NCBI GenBank assembly: GCA_023846275.1
Contig: CM043875.1
Coordinates: 25,338,851 to 25,402,850 of the forward strand
DNA length: 64,000 bases
From: Vanilla planifolia
Lineage: Eukaryota > Streptophyta > Magnoliopsida > Asparagales > Orchidaceae
Direction of reading: 5' to 3'
Shown here: positions 33,044 to 46,691 of the stretch, piece by piece
Numbering within the stretch: the stretch's first letter is position 1
Layout of the letters: every line of letters starts with the position of its first letter
Position numbers and translations under genes: made by a program
The notes under the pieces: generated by a model
The model's input: the letters and a program-made list of their open reading frames with translations, nothing else
What the model was told of the DNA's origin: nothing
Databases searched by the model: none

Positions 33044-34775
33044 AACCAAAATCTTAAAGGAACATTCAAACAAAAAGGGGAACACAGAACTTGAATATGC
33101 AATACTTCACAAACTAGCAACAAATCAAGAAGTTTTAAAGGAGACATCCTAATGATATGTTTTCTTGTGTTTTCACTTGATAACCAATTCAATTGAACAT
33201 GAGACACAAAGTAGATGTATTCTTAAGAAAAAATTTTGGAGCCAGTAAAAATGGTTGTTTTTGACATTCAGAGTAATATGCTCCAAAACTGCAACACATC
33301 AAAATAAAAGAAACTAGAGAAAGTAATTGCTTGAATTGGCATATATATGTTAGTAACCACTTTGTGTGGTTGGACAATTGCCTAGGCTATTTCTTTTGTA
33401 CCACCTCGTGTGACTCTTTAACTTTGCCTATTTAGGGTTGTTCTTTGTGCATTGGCTTGTGTGGTTCTAGGATGTCTTGGGTTTTTTAATCAAATTGTTT
33501 TAGGTGAGCTTACCATCTGTTATGTAAGCGCTATTCAATGAATCATAACTTATGCAAACCACATCAAATGAGCTTGGGGTCTATTTTGTTGGCATAACTC
33601 ACAGCTCCATGACTCACCCAACACCTCCAATAGTATGCTACTAAACCAAAATCTTAAATGAACATTCAAATAGAAAAGGGGACATGGAACCTAAATGTGC
33701 AGTAGTTTACAAACTAGCAGCAATCAAGAAGTGTAAGAGGAGATATCGTAATGACATGTTTTCTTGTGATTACAATTGATGACTAATTCAATTGAATAAA
33801 GTGACCAAATAGGAGCAATCTTAAGGAAAAACTCCAAAGCAAGCAAAAGTGGGTTTTTTTTGGCATTCTAAGTAACATAAGCTAAAACTGTAACATACAT
33901 CGAAATAAAAGAAACTAAAGAAAGCAACTGCTTAAATCAACTTGTATGGTACTAACCACCTTGTGTGGTTTGAAGAGCTACCTAGAACAATTTCTTTTGG
34001 ATTGCCTCATTTGATTCTAGGCTTTGTTTAATTAAGGTGTTTCTTAGCACACCAGCTCATGTGGTTCTAGGATGCCTTAGGTTTTTGAATCAAATTGCTC
34101 TAGGTGAGCTTAACATCTGTTTTGTAAGCACTAGTCAATGATCCATAACTCATCCTAATCACATTGGGTCCTTGACTCACCCAACATCCCCAATAATATG
34201 CTACTAAACAAAAACCTTAAATGAACATTCAAACAGAAAAGGAGACATAGAGCCTAAATATGTAAAAAGAGACATCGTAATGACATGTTTTCTTGTGATT
34301 AAACTTGATCAATGAATAAGTGATGCTCTAAGAAGAGGCAATCTTAAGGAAAATCTCTAAAGCAATTAAAAGTAGTTTTTTGTATTCAAAGTTATATATA
34401 CCAAAACTACAACATGCATGAAAAAAAAAAAAAAAAAAAATGGAGAAAGCAATTGCTTGAATCAACTTATCTATTACTAACCACCACGTGTTTGGAGAGT
34501 TTCTTAGGGCAATATCTTTTTGACTACCTCTTGTGGTTCTAGGCTTCAACTTTTTAAGGTTCTTGGTGAACTAACTCATCTAGTTCTAAGATGCCTTATG
34601 TTTTTTTAATGAAATTGTTCTAGGTGAGCATAACATCTATTTTGTAAGTACAACTCAATGAATCATAACTCATTCAAACCACATCAGGTGAGCTTGGGGG
34701 TCTATTTTGTTGGTATTACTCACGGATCCATGACTTAACACCTCCAATGTTGCAAACATGTAGTTTGCTACTAAA
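33044..34775 (+). repeat. Three-copy tandem repeat, unit about 560-600 bp
   Basis: Copies begin at 33044, 33645 and 34208 with an ACCAAAATCTTAAA-type start and GAACATTCAAA. Each runs through GACATGTTTTCTTGTG or its variant, GAAACTAGAGAAAG or its variant, ACCACCTTGTGTGGTT or its variant, TTCTAGGATGCCTTAG or its variant and TGACTCACCCAACA-type ends. The copies clearly differ from one another by point changes and small gaps; copy 3 lacks part of the start. No coding sequence is preserved across copies. Short minus-strand frames here (33189-33377, 34328-34549) are the same repeat read twice. Confidence 0.85.
34421..34440. repeat. Poly-A tract in repeat copy 3
   Basis: A run of about 20 A, at the place where the other two copies have a short mixed A-rich sequence. 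Confidence 0.7.
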
Positions 34776-34939
34776 CTCCATACCAATTATACCTAATCCT
34801 AATGCATACCAAATTTTGACATAACCATGCAATCACATGATATACAAAATCAATAATAGCACCATACACAAAGCCTACAACAAGATAAATGTACATAGAT
34901 TGTGTGTATAAGCAAACTTAGGCTATTTGATCACATTAT

Positions 34940-36020
34940 AGTTACAAACTAGATGTTGATTTGCCACATAGAACAATTTGATTGTCCTTGACACTTCTAG
35001 ATATCTTGAGCTCTGCATCATGTCCCTTTAGTTGGAAGGGAATTATCCTAGTGATCACTTGCATTAAAAATCCTCTAGAAGATAGGGATAAAGTCATTTT
35101 ATATCCTATAAAGCTAACCAAGAATTCTCTAAACACTATAGACCTTATCATTGAACCAAATATCATTGAACTCCAATGTTGGTCATAATTTAATCATCAA
35201 GAATTCTCTCAAGTTGGCAACCTTGTATTGTTAATAGCATTTTGTGAATTTGTTTCCAATGATCCTAGAAAGAGAATCTGATCTATTGTATCTTGTAATG
35301 GAACCTAGTTAGAAACTTGTGTGAACTCATGTGGGGGTGGTATGACTTGTCAGGGTTTAGCAGAAGAGTAATTAGTGTAAAAGGTAAAAAAGAGTTAGTA
35401 AAATAGACAGGAAAAAAAAGAAATATTATGATCTTATTTTTAATGTACTGATAAATATGATAAATTGAACTTATGATGGATGCTATTTTTGTAGGTAATT
35501 CCAATTCTTATCCATTATCTCTAATTGTTCTAATGATTTTAAGGGGCCTTATCTTAGCAACTGATTCTTATAATTTGTTGAAGGAACTCTCTTTGGAATA
35601 CTCTCACCATGATTTTATCCCTAAATAAATTGAATGAGCCTTTGGTTTAAGTCTAAATTTCTTTGAAAACTTTCATAACTCAACGCAAATGTTCTATTAA
35701 TTTTCTCACACAACTCGTGCATATGCTATACGAATGATAATGCAAACTCATTACTCTGACATGAAATAGTTAAGTTTATAAGACCAAATAGTTTCTTTAT
35801 TGCATTGCATATTGGTATATGAAATGAGTTATGTTTGATGGAATTATTAATACTAGTGTGATAAACAAATTGAGCTGTAGCCAATAAAATATCCTACATT
35901 TTGATTTCTTACAAATTAGCCATCTTAATAAATTCCTTTAACTATGATTCACTACATTGGTTTGTTTGAGGATGATAAGATGACAAGAATAACAATGAGT
36001 CTCCATTTTGGCCCATTGAA
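34940..36020 (-). pseudogene. Chromovirus integrase C-terminus and chromodomain relic
   Basis: On the minus strand from 36000 downward: VVNHSLRNLLRW-type (family: TEVVNRSLGNLLR), NKL-ESVAKIRPLKIIRTI and ELPTKIASI, which match the end of a Ty3/Gypsy integrase (NKL--RK-GP--IL, then LP). Further on, CQLERILDD, DTWFNDKV-type scraps and PTKGT fit a degenerate chromodomain and the tail of the polyprotein. The element is therefore a chromovirus. Stops and shifts are frequent. It probably belongs with the protease-RT relic at 40.7-42.0 kb on the same strand, from which it is separated by a LINE and a Copia fragment. Confidence 0.65.
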
Positions 36021-36329
36021 TCTTTAAAAAATAACTAATAAATTTAATATCCATATGAGACATAATTACTTTTTCTAAAATTCATGGAGCTTAACAATCT
36101 TAAAGAAGGTATCAATTAAATTTGATGCAAGCTTTGTCTTCTTGCATTCAACAAAATGCTTCGTCTTTAAGAACCACTTTATAATCATTAATAAAAAAAT
36201 ATTTTTTTGTGAAGTTTTTGATAATTGTAGTCCAAATATGTACTTAGTTCTTTTTAGGTGTGTTTGTGTGGTATTGTCAAGGGAATATAAATTCTTATGT
36301 TTTGTTTGATTTTTTTTTGTCACCTAATA

Positions 36330-37960
36330 TACATGACACTTAAAAATAACTCAAAGAAGAAGAATTGGGTATAAGGTGTGTGTAGACATTCATTATCTTT
36401 TCTAGCCTTTTTATTATTTGCATTAAGGTGTGTATAGACATTAATGCATAAGTTGGAACTAAGTTTAGAGTATGTTTAACAAGAATTAATTTTCCTCTTA
36501 TTGATAGAAGTTTCTTCTTCCAACCAACCATTTTATTTTATATTTTCTCCACTAAATGCTAAAATTATATAGACTTTTTTCTTTCATTATAGATTGGGCA
36601 TCCCAAGTAAGTTATGGGAATTGAACCTTTTGTAAATCTTAGAATTTTTTAGTTCTTCTACTTGAAATTACTGTTAGCTTATTGGAAAGGTAAAGCTTGC
36701 ACTTTTTCTTGTTTAATTACATGCCTAAAATTTGTTGAAAAGTTTAAGGATGCTTATTAATACTTTTAAGGATCTTAAATCTCCTCTACTAAAGACAATG
36801 ATATCATCAACATAGTTGAGATATGTTATTGTTGGAGTTTCTCTTGTTGTGGTATAATATATGATTGCTCTCTTGTTGAAGTTTTATTTTGAACTTCTAC
36901 TAAAGACTTTTATTAAAATGATGAAAAGTTGGGAGAAATTGGACTACCTTGTATTAGTATGCTGGATATCCATATTGTATTAGTATTCTTGACTAAAGAA
37001 TTAAATTTGGTTGAAAAAGGGAATTTGTCTAGAATTTTAAAGAGGAAGTCCTATGAGAGACTATTAAAGATATTCTTTGTATCTAATTTAATTATTTAGT
37101 TCCTCCTGATTTTCATATTCAATGATGTTATGAGCTCTTCTGTAATCAAAACAATATTTGTCATCTTTGTACATTTAAAAAAACTAGCTTGCTTAGGAGA
37201 TATAATTTTGTTAAGTAGATTTTGCAATCTATTAACAAAGAGTTTTCTCAAAATCATTCTTACAAAATACCTTACATATATAGGTTTAAAATCTTAAAAA
37301 TGACTAGATTGCTAAACTTTGGTGTGATAACTATATGTGAGCTAGCAATCCCCTTAGGAATAGCACCACAAGTAATGATATTTGTGGCAACATCTATAAC
37401 ATCTAGCAATTAGTAGAACATTCCAACGAAACCATCAAAACCAATAGCATTGTCTTTGTTTAGTTTGAAGACTACTTGACGAACTCCTTTAGGTTCAATT
37501 TTTTGATAAAACATAAATTCTCTTCTTGAGTAATTAGTTGGGGAATACAATTTAGAGCTGTCATCAATAAAAGCCTATTTTCTAATAAGGAGGTTTTCTA
37601 TAAAATGTTGTATAGTAGCATTTTGTAATTGCTCTTGACTAGAAACCTTTAGTCCATCTTTATCTTTAATCTTAGTAATGTGGAGTTTTGATCTTTTGTC
37701 TTTTGCTAGTGCATGAAAATATTGTGTTTTTTGCCATCTTTTAACCATTTAACTCTTGTTTTTTAGCACCAGTAAGTTTCCTTTTTACTAACTCTTCCAT
37801 GAGGTATTGGTTAGTCGTGTTGAGTCTAATCCTATCTTTTTCTTATCCATTTCTAGAAATAACTTCTCTAATTCCAACTTTCTCTTTAGCTCTCTTTATG
37901 TTTTGATTTAGTTTCTAAAATTGCTTTTATTCCATTTATTTAAACAATACTTTAGTCTTT
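36330..37960 (-). pseudogene. LINE (L1-type) reverse transcriptase relic
   Basis: On the minus strand, in order: LSIVQINGIKAILETK near 37.9 kb (pre-RT region), GFDGF at about 37.44 kb, NRLQNLLNKIISPKQASF and IIKLDTKNIFNSLS in the palm domain, then NYVDDIIVFSRGDLRSLKVL, which carries the catalytic Y-x-DD. Finally comes VGWKKKLLSIRGKLILVKHT with NLVPTYALMS and IIKRLEKIM, the GWK-K-LS-GGR-LI-K signature after the RT domain of plant L1 elements. The catalytic aspartates are kept, but several stops and frameshifts break the frame. The endonuclease part is missing. It looks inserted into, or next to, the chromovirus relics. Confidence 0.8.
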
Positions 37961-38089
37961 TGGGCTTTGAAATATGTTAACATTAAGCTCTAGACAAGTA
38001 ACATAGGATGAATTTCTCAACAACAATTCATGAGAAAAATGTAATATGGATTATTGTCACATTTGTGGGGATCTACAAATTTTAGTTCT

Positions 38090-38770
38090 TTTAACTTATA
38101 TTGATGACTACTTTAGTTTGAGGATATGCTAAATAGAAAAATGATATATTTGAGGCATTTAATAAGCATAAGGTATCAACTAAAATGTAGTCAAAGGAAA
38201 AAAATCAATAGGTTAAGGACCAATAATGACCTAGAATTTTGCTATGCAAAGTTTAAAAAGTTTTGTGAAAACAAAGGCATTGAAGGTGTAAGATTGGTAT
38301 AAAATCTCCTTAGTAAAATGACTAACAAAATAAGAGAGGATGACAATTATTGAGAAAGAAATAATTTATTATTTAATATTAATTTGTGCAAGAATTTTTT
38401 GAAAGTCTATATTTGTTATATACTATTTAGTAAATAGTTTTTAAACAATTATATTAGATTGATGACTATTAAGGAGGTTTGGTTGGAGCATTGTATTCAT
38501 ATTCCAATGATTGTAAGTTATACCTAAGATTTAATAAATGTATTTGCTTGGGATATACTTCTGGGATGAATGGGCATAATCTTTGATTTGTTGAAGGTAA
38601 GCCCTTAAGGTTAGTTTTTATTGGAGTATGAAATTTGGTGAATTGCTTATTTAACAAAAGCTAATGCAAATTGATAGTTTGGAGAAGGTCAAAAAGAGCA
38701 AAATATTCTTAAATTTTAGGTTTTTCAAGATTAGGTATCAAGCTTATTGTAATATTATGTTTAACAGAGT
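38090..38770 (+). pseudogene. Ty1/Copia integrase relic (first copy)
   Basis: Plus-strand scraps in order: NNDLEFCYAKFKKFCENKGI, matching the Copia integrase catalytic region (LRTDNG-EF---F--FC---GI), then LLFNINLCKNFLKV, IKEVWLEHC (family: TP-E-W-G), DILLGRMGIIFDL-type and LLEYEIW. The NG before EF has become ND. Stops occur throughout. No gag or reverse transcriptase of this element is visible on either side. It resembles the relic at 59.5 kb and is probably from the same family. Confidence 0.65.
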
Positions 38771-40690
38771 GGTGTAAGGGTGTAAAATTTTCAATGGAAG
38801 TTTTACATGTGGTTAGTTATGAGAATGGTTGAATAGTGGGTGCTCTTATGATAGAAGCTAGGATAGTGGTAGCTCTATCACAGGGTTAGATAGATTGATT
38901 AGCATAGATTTTGAGTCAAGGAGGTGAGATCCACAATGAGAATCAAGAATAGTGAAATAGATAAGTCAATGTGACTCTTGGGCCTAGTTCTTAAGGTCTA
39001 TGACAAGGGATGATAAGAGAGTGATGATGGTGGTTGACAAAGGATGTGCATGAATTCAAATGGCAACAGGGAAGCATTGTAGGTGCATGGCCAGATGTAT
39101 GCAAGGTGAAGTGGGATTTAATTATGCATTCGGAATGGCATAGCCCTAAACTACAAAAGAGAATGTGACAAAGCAATGACAAGGTGTGAGTGCACATGGA
39201 GGAGGTGACGATTGAGTGGTTGGTGTTGGATTGATGCAGTTGACTAAGATGAAGACTAAGGTGTAGTTTATAATTAGCTAGTTTATGTTGATACGATGTT
39301 GGTGGATCTAAGGTAGGTGGAATGTGGACAGAGTTGAGAGTAGTTGACAAGTATACCAATAGTAGTCAAAGAGGGGGAAAGATGGTGGTGATTGAAGTAA
39401 CAATGATGGCAAGGGATAAATACAACTCATAACTCAATTGAGATGAAGGGCATCTTGATGCCTTTGTGGAGAAAATCTTTTATGTATCATGTATGTCATA
39501 AAACCTTCTTTTTCAAAATGATGATTGGACAAAAAACTCTCCTTTTTCATTGGATAATAATTCTTAACAAGGGTCCATGAAGGAAGTTTTAATGGAAAAT
39601 GAAGAAGTCCAAAATATCTCTTAATCTAATGCTAATAAAATAATAATAAAAGCTATGATAACTTAGATTTGTAGAAATAAAATGAGGAATAACTTTGGGT
39701 ATCACAATTGATCTATTACAATCCAATGATAAAAAAACTTAATAAAAACTTCTTGAGTCATTTCTTGGTTTCTTATCTATGGTTCGAGACAAACTTGAAA
39801 CTTCTGCAACATGGACCTCTTATAGGACTGCACAAAAATTTTCTCAAGATCTCAGAATTTGGATTTATGAAGATTTGTTATGATCATGCTTGTATAATGC
39901 TTCATTATATAATGTTCTTTTGATAAAAAAAGAAATTGCATATAATCATAATTCTATGATTTATGGATCATACAAGTATTATCAATTTTGAATATGGGTA
40001 AAGAACTAGTTTGACTAGTTTTATAAAATAATTATTGAAAGAAATCTTAGTGCTATTTAAGAGTTTGGAAAATGGCTATTAAAAGGTCTCAAAATATTAA
40101 AGAAAATTCTAACGCTTGGTTGGAATATTTTTTAGAAGAAGCTCATTTTGCATTCATCATTTCTAAAGAGAAAATGAGAGTAAGGCTAAGTTTGCATTCG
40201 TTGATCTCATCTTAACAAGCCTTCAATCCTTATTGGGCTAAGTTGCTAGTGTTTATAGTAACTTTCTTGAGCAACATTGTATATCTTTATATCACTTTAA
40301 CATCACATTACTGTCCTTCGATGTTATAGTTTTTTATAAAATTAGTATTATATGATTTTATTAAGTTGGTATTATAGGTTTTTATTAAGTTAATGTTGTA
40401 AGTTTTACTAAGCATGTGTTTTGGTGAATTGCCTAGCCATTTTGTGGAGACTAGATGTAGAGTTTGGATTGAATCACCTAAAATGTATTGTCTTTTCTTT
40501 ACTTATTTACAACATAATAAGTTTTGTAAAGCTTAAAATTACTTTCTGAAAGAAAGTGTCATAATAGCTAACAAGATTATTTATAAGATAATTGATTTTG
40601 AGTTGGCTTAAAATTTGTAAGTTTGCTTAATTCACCTCTCATCTTGTGGACATCACTATTTCTATATTTGTAATAAAGCTTTCTATAATA
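38771..40690. other. Stretch with no recognised gene
   Basis: 38.8-39.4 kb is purine-rich on the plus strand and may be Copia-derived. The frames at 38991-39359 (minus) and 39708-39923 (plus) have no family signature and no supporting structure. Confidence 0.45.
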
Positions 40691-41960
40691 GCCAACAAAA
40701 ACCTTAGAAACTATGTATCTTTATTACATTTGTCTATCTTGGCTAATTGGTAATGGCTAATATCTTTCATGAATTCATAGATGCTCCTTGTACACTAATC
40801 ATGTGGATAAAAAATGTTATGCTCTTGAAGCAAAAGCTACACTTTGAAAGCTTTACATAAAGTTAATTCTTTCTTAGTTTCTGAAATGTCAAATTCAAGT
40901 GCTTAGTATGTTCATCTTCACATTGAATGTATACTAAAATGTCATCATTGAATATAGTTATGAATTGATCAAAATATTGCTTGAATACTTAGTTTGTAAG
41001 ATTCATAAAAGTCGTGGGACATTAGATGATAATGCTAAAAATTCATAATAATCGCATCTAGTTTTGAATGTAGTCTTAGTATTACTTTCTCTTGCAAATC
41101 TTCAGTAGATGATAACGCAAATTGAAATCGATCTTTAAACACATTGCTACTCCATGCAATTATTTAAACATATCATTAACATGGGGTAGTGGATACTTGT
41201 TCTTTATGGTGATTTCATTCAGCTTGCAATAGTCTATACATATTTGTAAGCTATAATATTTCTTCTTTATAAAAAGAGTATCAATGCTCTTTATAGGGTA
41301 ATATTAGGTCAAATAAAACCTTTTTCTAATAGCTCTTTTAGTTATACCCACATTTCTTGAAGTTCAATCGATGTAATATTATACGGAGCTTTTGATATTG
41401 ATTCTATTAATGGAAAAAGATTAGTAATAATTTCATTCCCCAAATTTGGGTGAAGTCTAGGTTGCTCTCTTTAAGGAATACATTAGGATAATCTCTAATT
41501 ATTGTACATTCTATAGTATTAGTAGAACCCTTGCTTTATTTAATAACCAAAATAAAAAAAATAACTTGCATGCTTCCCTAATTCAACTCTTTAACTTTCA
41601 TTGTAAAGATAAGGGGAAACATTTCTACCTTTTCTAAAGTACATCATTATTGACTCAATGGGATTCATATAGTTACTTCCTTTTCATAGAAATTGATAGT
41701 TACATGGTCAATTGTCCACCAATCCATCCTTAGAATGATATTAAACTTAGATAGAGGTATTATTATCAATTGAGGCAAAAACTATCCACCTGTTTTTTCA
41801 ATATTATCTTGTATATGATTGTTCACTCTAATGCAATCTTTAATTAGTTATTTGGCAATGAATGGATGTGTTAATTTTTGCATGGTTGCGATTATTCTTT
41901 TTAACATACTTTTAGACGTATTAATGATGTACATTTGAAAAAATAACAACTAATAAAATT
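40690..41960 (-). pseudogene. Chromovirus protease and reverse transcriptase relic
   Basis: On the minus strand: LIIIPLSKFNIILRMDWW and IDHVTINFYEKEV at 41.68-41.78 kb are the protease-to-RT linker (family: D-ILGMDWL---H--I-C). The RT follows: [30 protein letters not shown] at 41.13-41.26 kb, and FNDDILVYIQCEDEHTKHL at 40.89-40.96 kb. The last is the F-DDILVYS active-site motif with the two aspartates kept. Then QKLRKNQLYVKLSKCSFCF matches the thumb region. Shifts and stops occur between blocks. The lineage is a chromovirus by motif style; gag is not recognisable upstream. Confidence 0.8.
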
Positions 41961-44790
41961 TGAAATCTTAAAAATACCTATAATAACTTATGTTTAAGCT
42001 AGGGCCTCTTGCAAAGTGATGGAAAACTCTTACTGGTACACACCATATTTAGAAACAACATATTGCCCCTATACTCCACTAAATTATTAATCTTATTGTA
42101 ACTGTGCCCATCTAAAATGTATTGTTGATGTTTGTCATGCCTGCATGTACATTTCAACTAAAACACACTTGGTTAGTTAATTTTTAAGTTATATTAGAGA
42201 AACAATATCAAAATTGAAGACAACCTTCATGTGAGGAATGATAGAACCAATTTCATCTCCCAATTTTTTTCAAACCAATTATATTCATTGATTACTAATA
42301 TATGAATCTAATGATAACCATAATATGCAACTACATTTATACATTCATCACTACAACATATTATATTTTTAAAATTACACAAAATATATCACTCACGATA
42401 ACTCAATGAATAACTATTCATCCCAATTGCCACCCTAGTGAATTCTCGATGTGCTTGACACATGCCATGTAATAAGTAGAAACAATAATGAGCATAAAAC
42501 CTAATAGATAAATTTGAATATTAATAATATTTAAATATGAATAAGAGTAAGAAATTACTAGAATTAAATTCATTAAACAATATTATGGTTTTAATAAAAT
42601 AATATTCTAACCATGTCAATAGAAAAGACTTTAAACATAACTACCACTACATACATAGGTCATTACTATTCACCCTAATAGAATAGAGTGTGGTGCCTAA
42701 ACATTCTAGACATGACTATCACTATATATATATATATATATATATGCATGCATGCGTGTCTGTCTGTGTCTGTGTGTTTGTGTGTGTGTGTGCGTGCATG
42801 TGTGTGCATGTGTGTGTGTGCATACATGCGTACGTTCAAGCATGCGTTTGTGTGTGTATATATACATAATATCTCAATAACCTTTTAAGGTTGTATATTA
42901 CGTAGTTCATCTAACACATATGACTTTTATTATCGTATTTCATGCTTTATATTCCAAATAGCTCATCTTGATAGTATGAATTCAAATATCAAATCAATAC
43001 ACATATTCATTCTTTTAAAATAGTACCATTAAAATATCACATCATATCTCTTAACATAAAGAATGGATGATTTATGATGCCATGCTTATCTTCATGCTTA
43101 TGTATTCATTTAAAAACTATAATTCTTTACTACTATATACCAATATAAGATTTATGTATCTAAAATCTCAAAGACGAGCTTCAAGCTATTTTTTCTTTTC
43201 CTTTGACTCCTTGCATAAAAAATTAGATGCAATTTAATCAATAATAAATCATTTCATATTCCTCTATATTTCATTGCATTCTATAATGCTCTTCCTTCTT
43301 TTATTCTTTGCTACAATATTCATGTATGATATGTTTCTTTAGGCATACCATATGTGAGCACATGAACTTTTCTCTTAAAGTAAACAATTAAGATTTTTCT
43401 TCCCTACATATGGTACATTGACGATCATGTCTTGTACTTTCCTTTTAGTACCAAACATAAACCGTTTCATTCTTGTCATGGATTGCCTAAAAATATTTTA
43501 TGTATCATATGTTATTTTTAACATACTATACATTAGTCTTAAGAAATTGATTTTTAGTATAGCAAACTATTCTTTCTTTAAGCTTCTCTCTTCTTTTGAA
43601 CTAAATGTATTTTCTACTACTATTGACATATGATATGTTCATGTCTAGCGTCTTTTGCTTTTATTAGCATACTTTAATCTTCATCTGTCATATCTTTCCC
43701 TTGAACTAAACATACCATAAATAAAATATTTATGTACTATATGTTTTTTCTTGAAAAAGTGGTTCATACCTTCCATAAACTTAACATATGTGTGCTACAT
43801 GCCAATATTCTATATGTTAGTTTTTGCAATGTAACATAAATGACAAGACTTATCTATTTTTTTACTTAAGATTGTCCCAACTTAAAGGAAACCAAAATAA
43901 AGTACTTTATAGTTCCTTTAAGCTCAAATAACTAAAATAAAAACTTAAAATTGTTTCATGTAATTCAAAATCCAAGGCATAAGAAATCCCTTGAGCTTTT
44001 ATGCAATAAGAAAGAAAACCTGAATGCAACACCTATTAAATCTAGACTCCATAGTTAATTCCTCTTCTCCATGAGTATAGCAAACTATGTTTACTTGTTC
44101 CTCTTCCCTCTTTCTCAAGATTTTCTCTTTCTTTAGCTTTTCTCCTACAACTCATATTATTATTGTACACGTAAGGATGACAATTACAAAGCCAAGCTTT
44201 TAGTTGCTAATGGTTAGATGAGTTTCTATGAATGTTTAGAAATAACTTATAGATACATGGATGATTATGTGGAGCTAAGCACATATACCATTGAAGTGAA
44301 ATAAAGTTTAGACATCTTTGCTTATAGATGGCTCACCCTACATAACTTGGAGCCATGAAGAAAAGCTTCTTGTTGAATGATTAAACTACTTGGAGATATT
44401 TATTTACTACATTTAAATGGTTAGAATGTCAAACCATTTTTTTTTTTGATAGTGGCACTTTGGATTCTTCTCATTAATGCATTCTTGTTAAACTTGAATT
44501 CTTGAGCTATATTCTTTCTAACATTACATTTGAGTTTGATTAACATTGTTATATAGTATTCTAGATTCATGTTATGCCTATAGATTGAGAAACTTAAAGT
44601 CAAATAAGTGATATATTTAATTGCATTATGATTGCAAAATATGATAAGCAATAGTATACTTGTATGATTTGGCTTTTGGCTTATATTTCTAGTGGTATCC
44701 TTAACTATGATGGCAATATATAGGTATAATGCAATAATCATATGGTTAAAAATATGAACTAGTTCAATGTTGTCTTTGTGCTATTTATAT
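41961..44790. other. Non-coding stretch
   Basis: AT-rich with no recognised gene apart from the microsatellite noted below. The frames at 43418-43633 and 44421-44741 are hydrophobic, low-complexity and without family resemblance. Confidence 0.5.
42725..42866. repeat. Compound microsatellite (TA)n (TGCA)n (TG)n
   Basis: A TA run passes into GCATGCATGCG, then GTCTGTCTGTGTCTGTGTGT and TG-rich repeats with GCATG interruptions, ending in TATA. Reading frames across it are artefacts. Confidence 0.95.
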
Positions 44791-46330
44791 CTGTCTGTTG
44801 AGCGTAAAGTTATTATAGGTATTATATGTATATAAACTTTATTTTGTGTGTGTACAATTATATCATTTTTCAGTTATACTTGAATTGTAATTAAGTTGGT
44901 CATGTATGATGGTTTTTATCATACTAATATGACTTTGTGTTCAACTAAGTCTGACCAATAGTTGTCTGGTTGTATATGATATCATCCATGTATAAGCCCA
45001 TGATTTATTCTACATATTTGTATAACTTTCACATCATATAGATAAAAAAATATGTCATATTATGTCAAACTAATATGACCTATTCCCCTTCACAGTTAGT
45101 TCAATAGACTTAGGACAAAAATTGATATAATGTTGTTATATAATTATGATAATTTTATTATATGTGTATGATCTTCTTATTAATCCTTAATAAGATGGTT
45201 GTGCTATGTTTTGTCCAAATATGATCACATTGTACTAAAAATCTTGAGAGCTCAACTCTAAGTGAAATAAATTATTGTATAATAGCAATACACATATCAA
45301 ACTTGTCTGATCAATCTAAACATAAGAAATTAACTAAATCCACTTGTATGATCATAGCAATCATCTTGTATGATGGTCTAACAACTCAAGTTATGCATTA
45401 AGAACATTGATCATACAGTATGAGGACAATTGTCATACTTGTATGATAATCCTTTAGTTACTAAAATGTACTTGTTGTATTGATGAAATGTCAGGATATT
45501 ATAGTGTTACGCTTATCATCATTATATAATGTCTACATCATAAATGTATGAACTAGAACCTGTGGACATAACAACTAGTTTAAACTACTTTGAAAAGCTT
45601 AAATAGCTATTATACGTCCCATAATCCACCTTAATTTATTCAAGGGTAAAAATACTAGTGTATTTCAAAGAGAATAGGCTAACGATCAAGATTGAAGAAT
45701 CATAAAGCAAAGAAACATTTCTTACCATCCTTTACACTCTCAATTGTAGCCATTTCATTCAAGGGAAATCATTTCTCATTTTGATTTTAGCTAATCTTGC
45801 TATGTTTCATTATAGTATTTTTGTTCTTAATATATTTTACATTATTAATATTGTGCCCTTTTTGATATAAGAGGATTGAGGTATAAGATGTTGTATTTAT
45901 TCTATTTGTAAGTACTATAATTTTTTTCTTATAACCTTTATAACTTCTTTAAGTTGTTGGTGTCTCTTCTAAGCACATTGTTTGTATTTGGTTTGCCCCT
46001 ATCAAATTTGATAAAAGAGAGTAGATTAGTGAAGGCTTGGTCATGTTAATTAGGGGTGGATGTAGGCATATGTTTGGTTGAATGACTTAAAGTCTTATAC
46101 AACTTCTTTTATTCACATTACTTGCCTTATTTTCTATGATTATTTCATTACTTCACATATTTAATTTAGTAATAAAGTTTTATTGAAAAAGTAATAACTA
46201 TTTCTAACAACTTGTTTTAAAATCAATTAAGATTAAGATGAGTGCAAAATTGTTGAGTTATCAACTTGAATTGAGTTTATTGCTTTCACATTTTACTCCC
46301 GTCTTATCCATATTATTCACCTATATTTTC
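44791..46330. other. LTR-like non-coding stretch
   Basis: 44.87-45.56 kb is dense in TATGAT/ATCATA words. 46020-46110 (GGGTGGATGTAGGCATATG and following) recalls the 3' part of LTRs of Copia elements of the SIRE/Tork kind. No ends or target duplication could be fixed. Confidence 0.3.
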
Positions 46331-46336
46331 AACGAT

Positions 46337-46690
46337 ATACATATATATACATGACATACACACACACACGCACATGCCTATAGATATATATATGCTACTT
46401 TGCATTTATGGTTTCCACAGTTTATATCAAATCCACTTAATCTCTGAAAAATTACAAAAAAAAAGTAATTACTTTTTTTTAATGAGCTCTATTGATCGAC
46501 ATATTTAATTTAGTATTTTAGTCATTTTTTAAAAAAATTATTATTTTTCAAGACATTATCAAAATTAATGTTCTTCTAATATATTCTTGAACTACACATT
46601 TTATTGTATCATCATTGTTGAATTTCATGCTTGACCATATAGTTATAGTTTTACAACATATTTATCTCAAAATATAACATAGGAACATCA
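46337..46690 (-). mobile_element. 5' end of a minus-strand 3' LTR (Tekay-like)
   Basis: On the minus strand the LTR starts TGATGTTCCTATG at 46690, directly after the purine tract GAGGAAAGGAT (46692-46702), which serves as polypurine tract. The first 150 bp are homologous to 53855-53998 and less closely to 9950-10105. It ends leftwards in a CA/TA microsatellite. Confidence 0.55.
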
Positions 46691-46691
46691 A

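Noticed and set aside
44421-44741. 106-codon minus-strand frame
   Set aside because: AT-driven hydrophobic sequence without family signature; no splice or promoter support.
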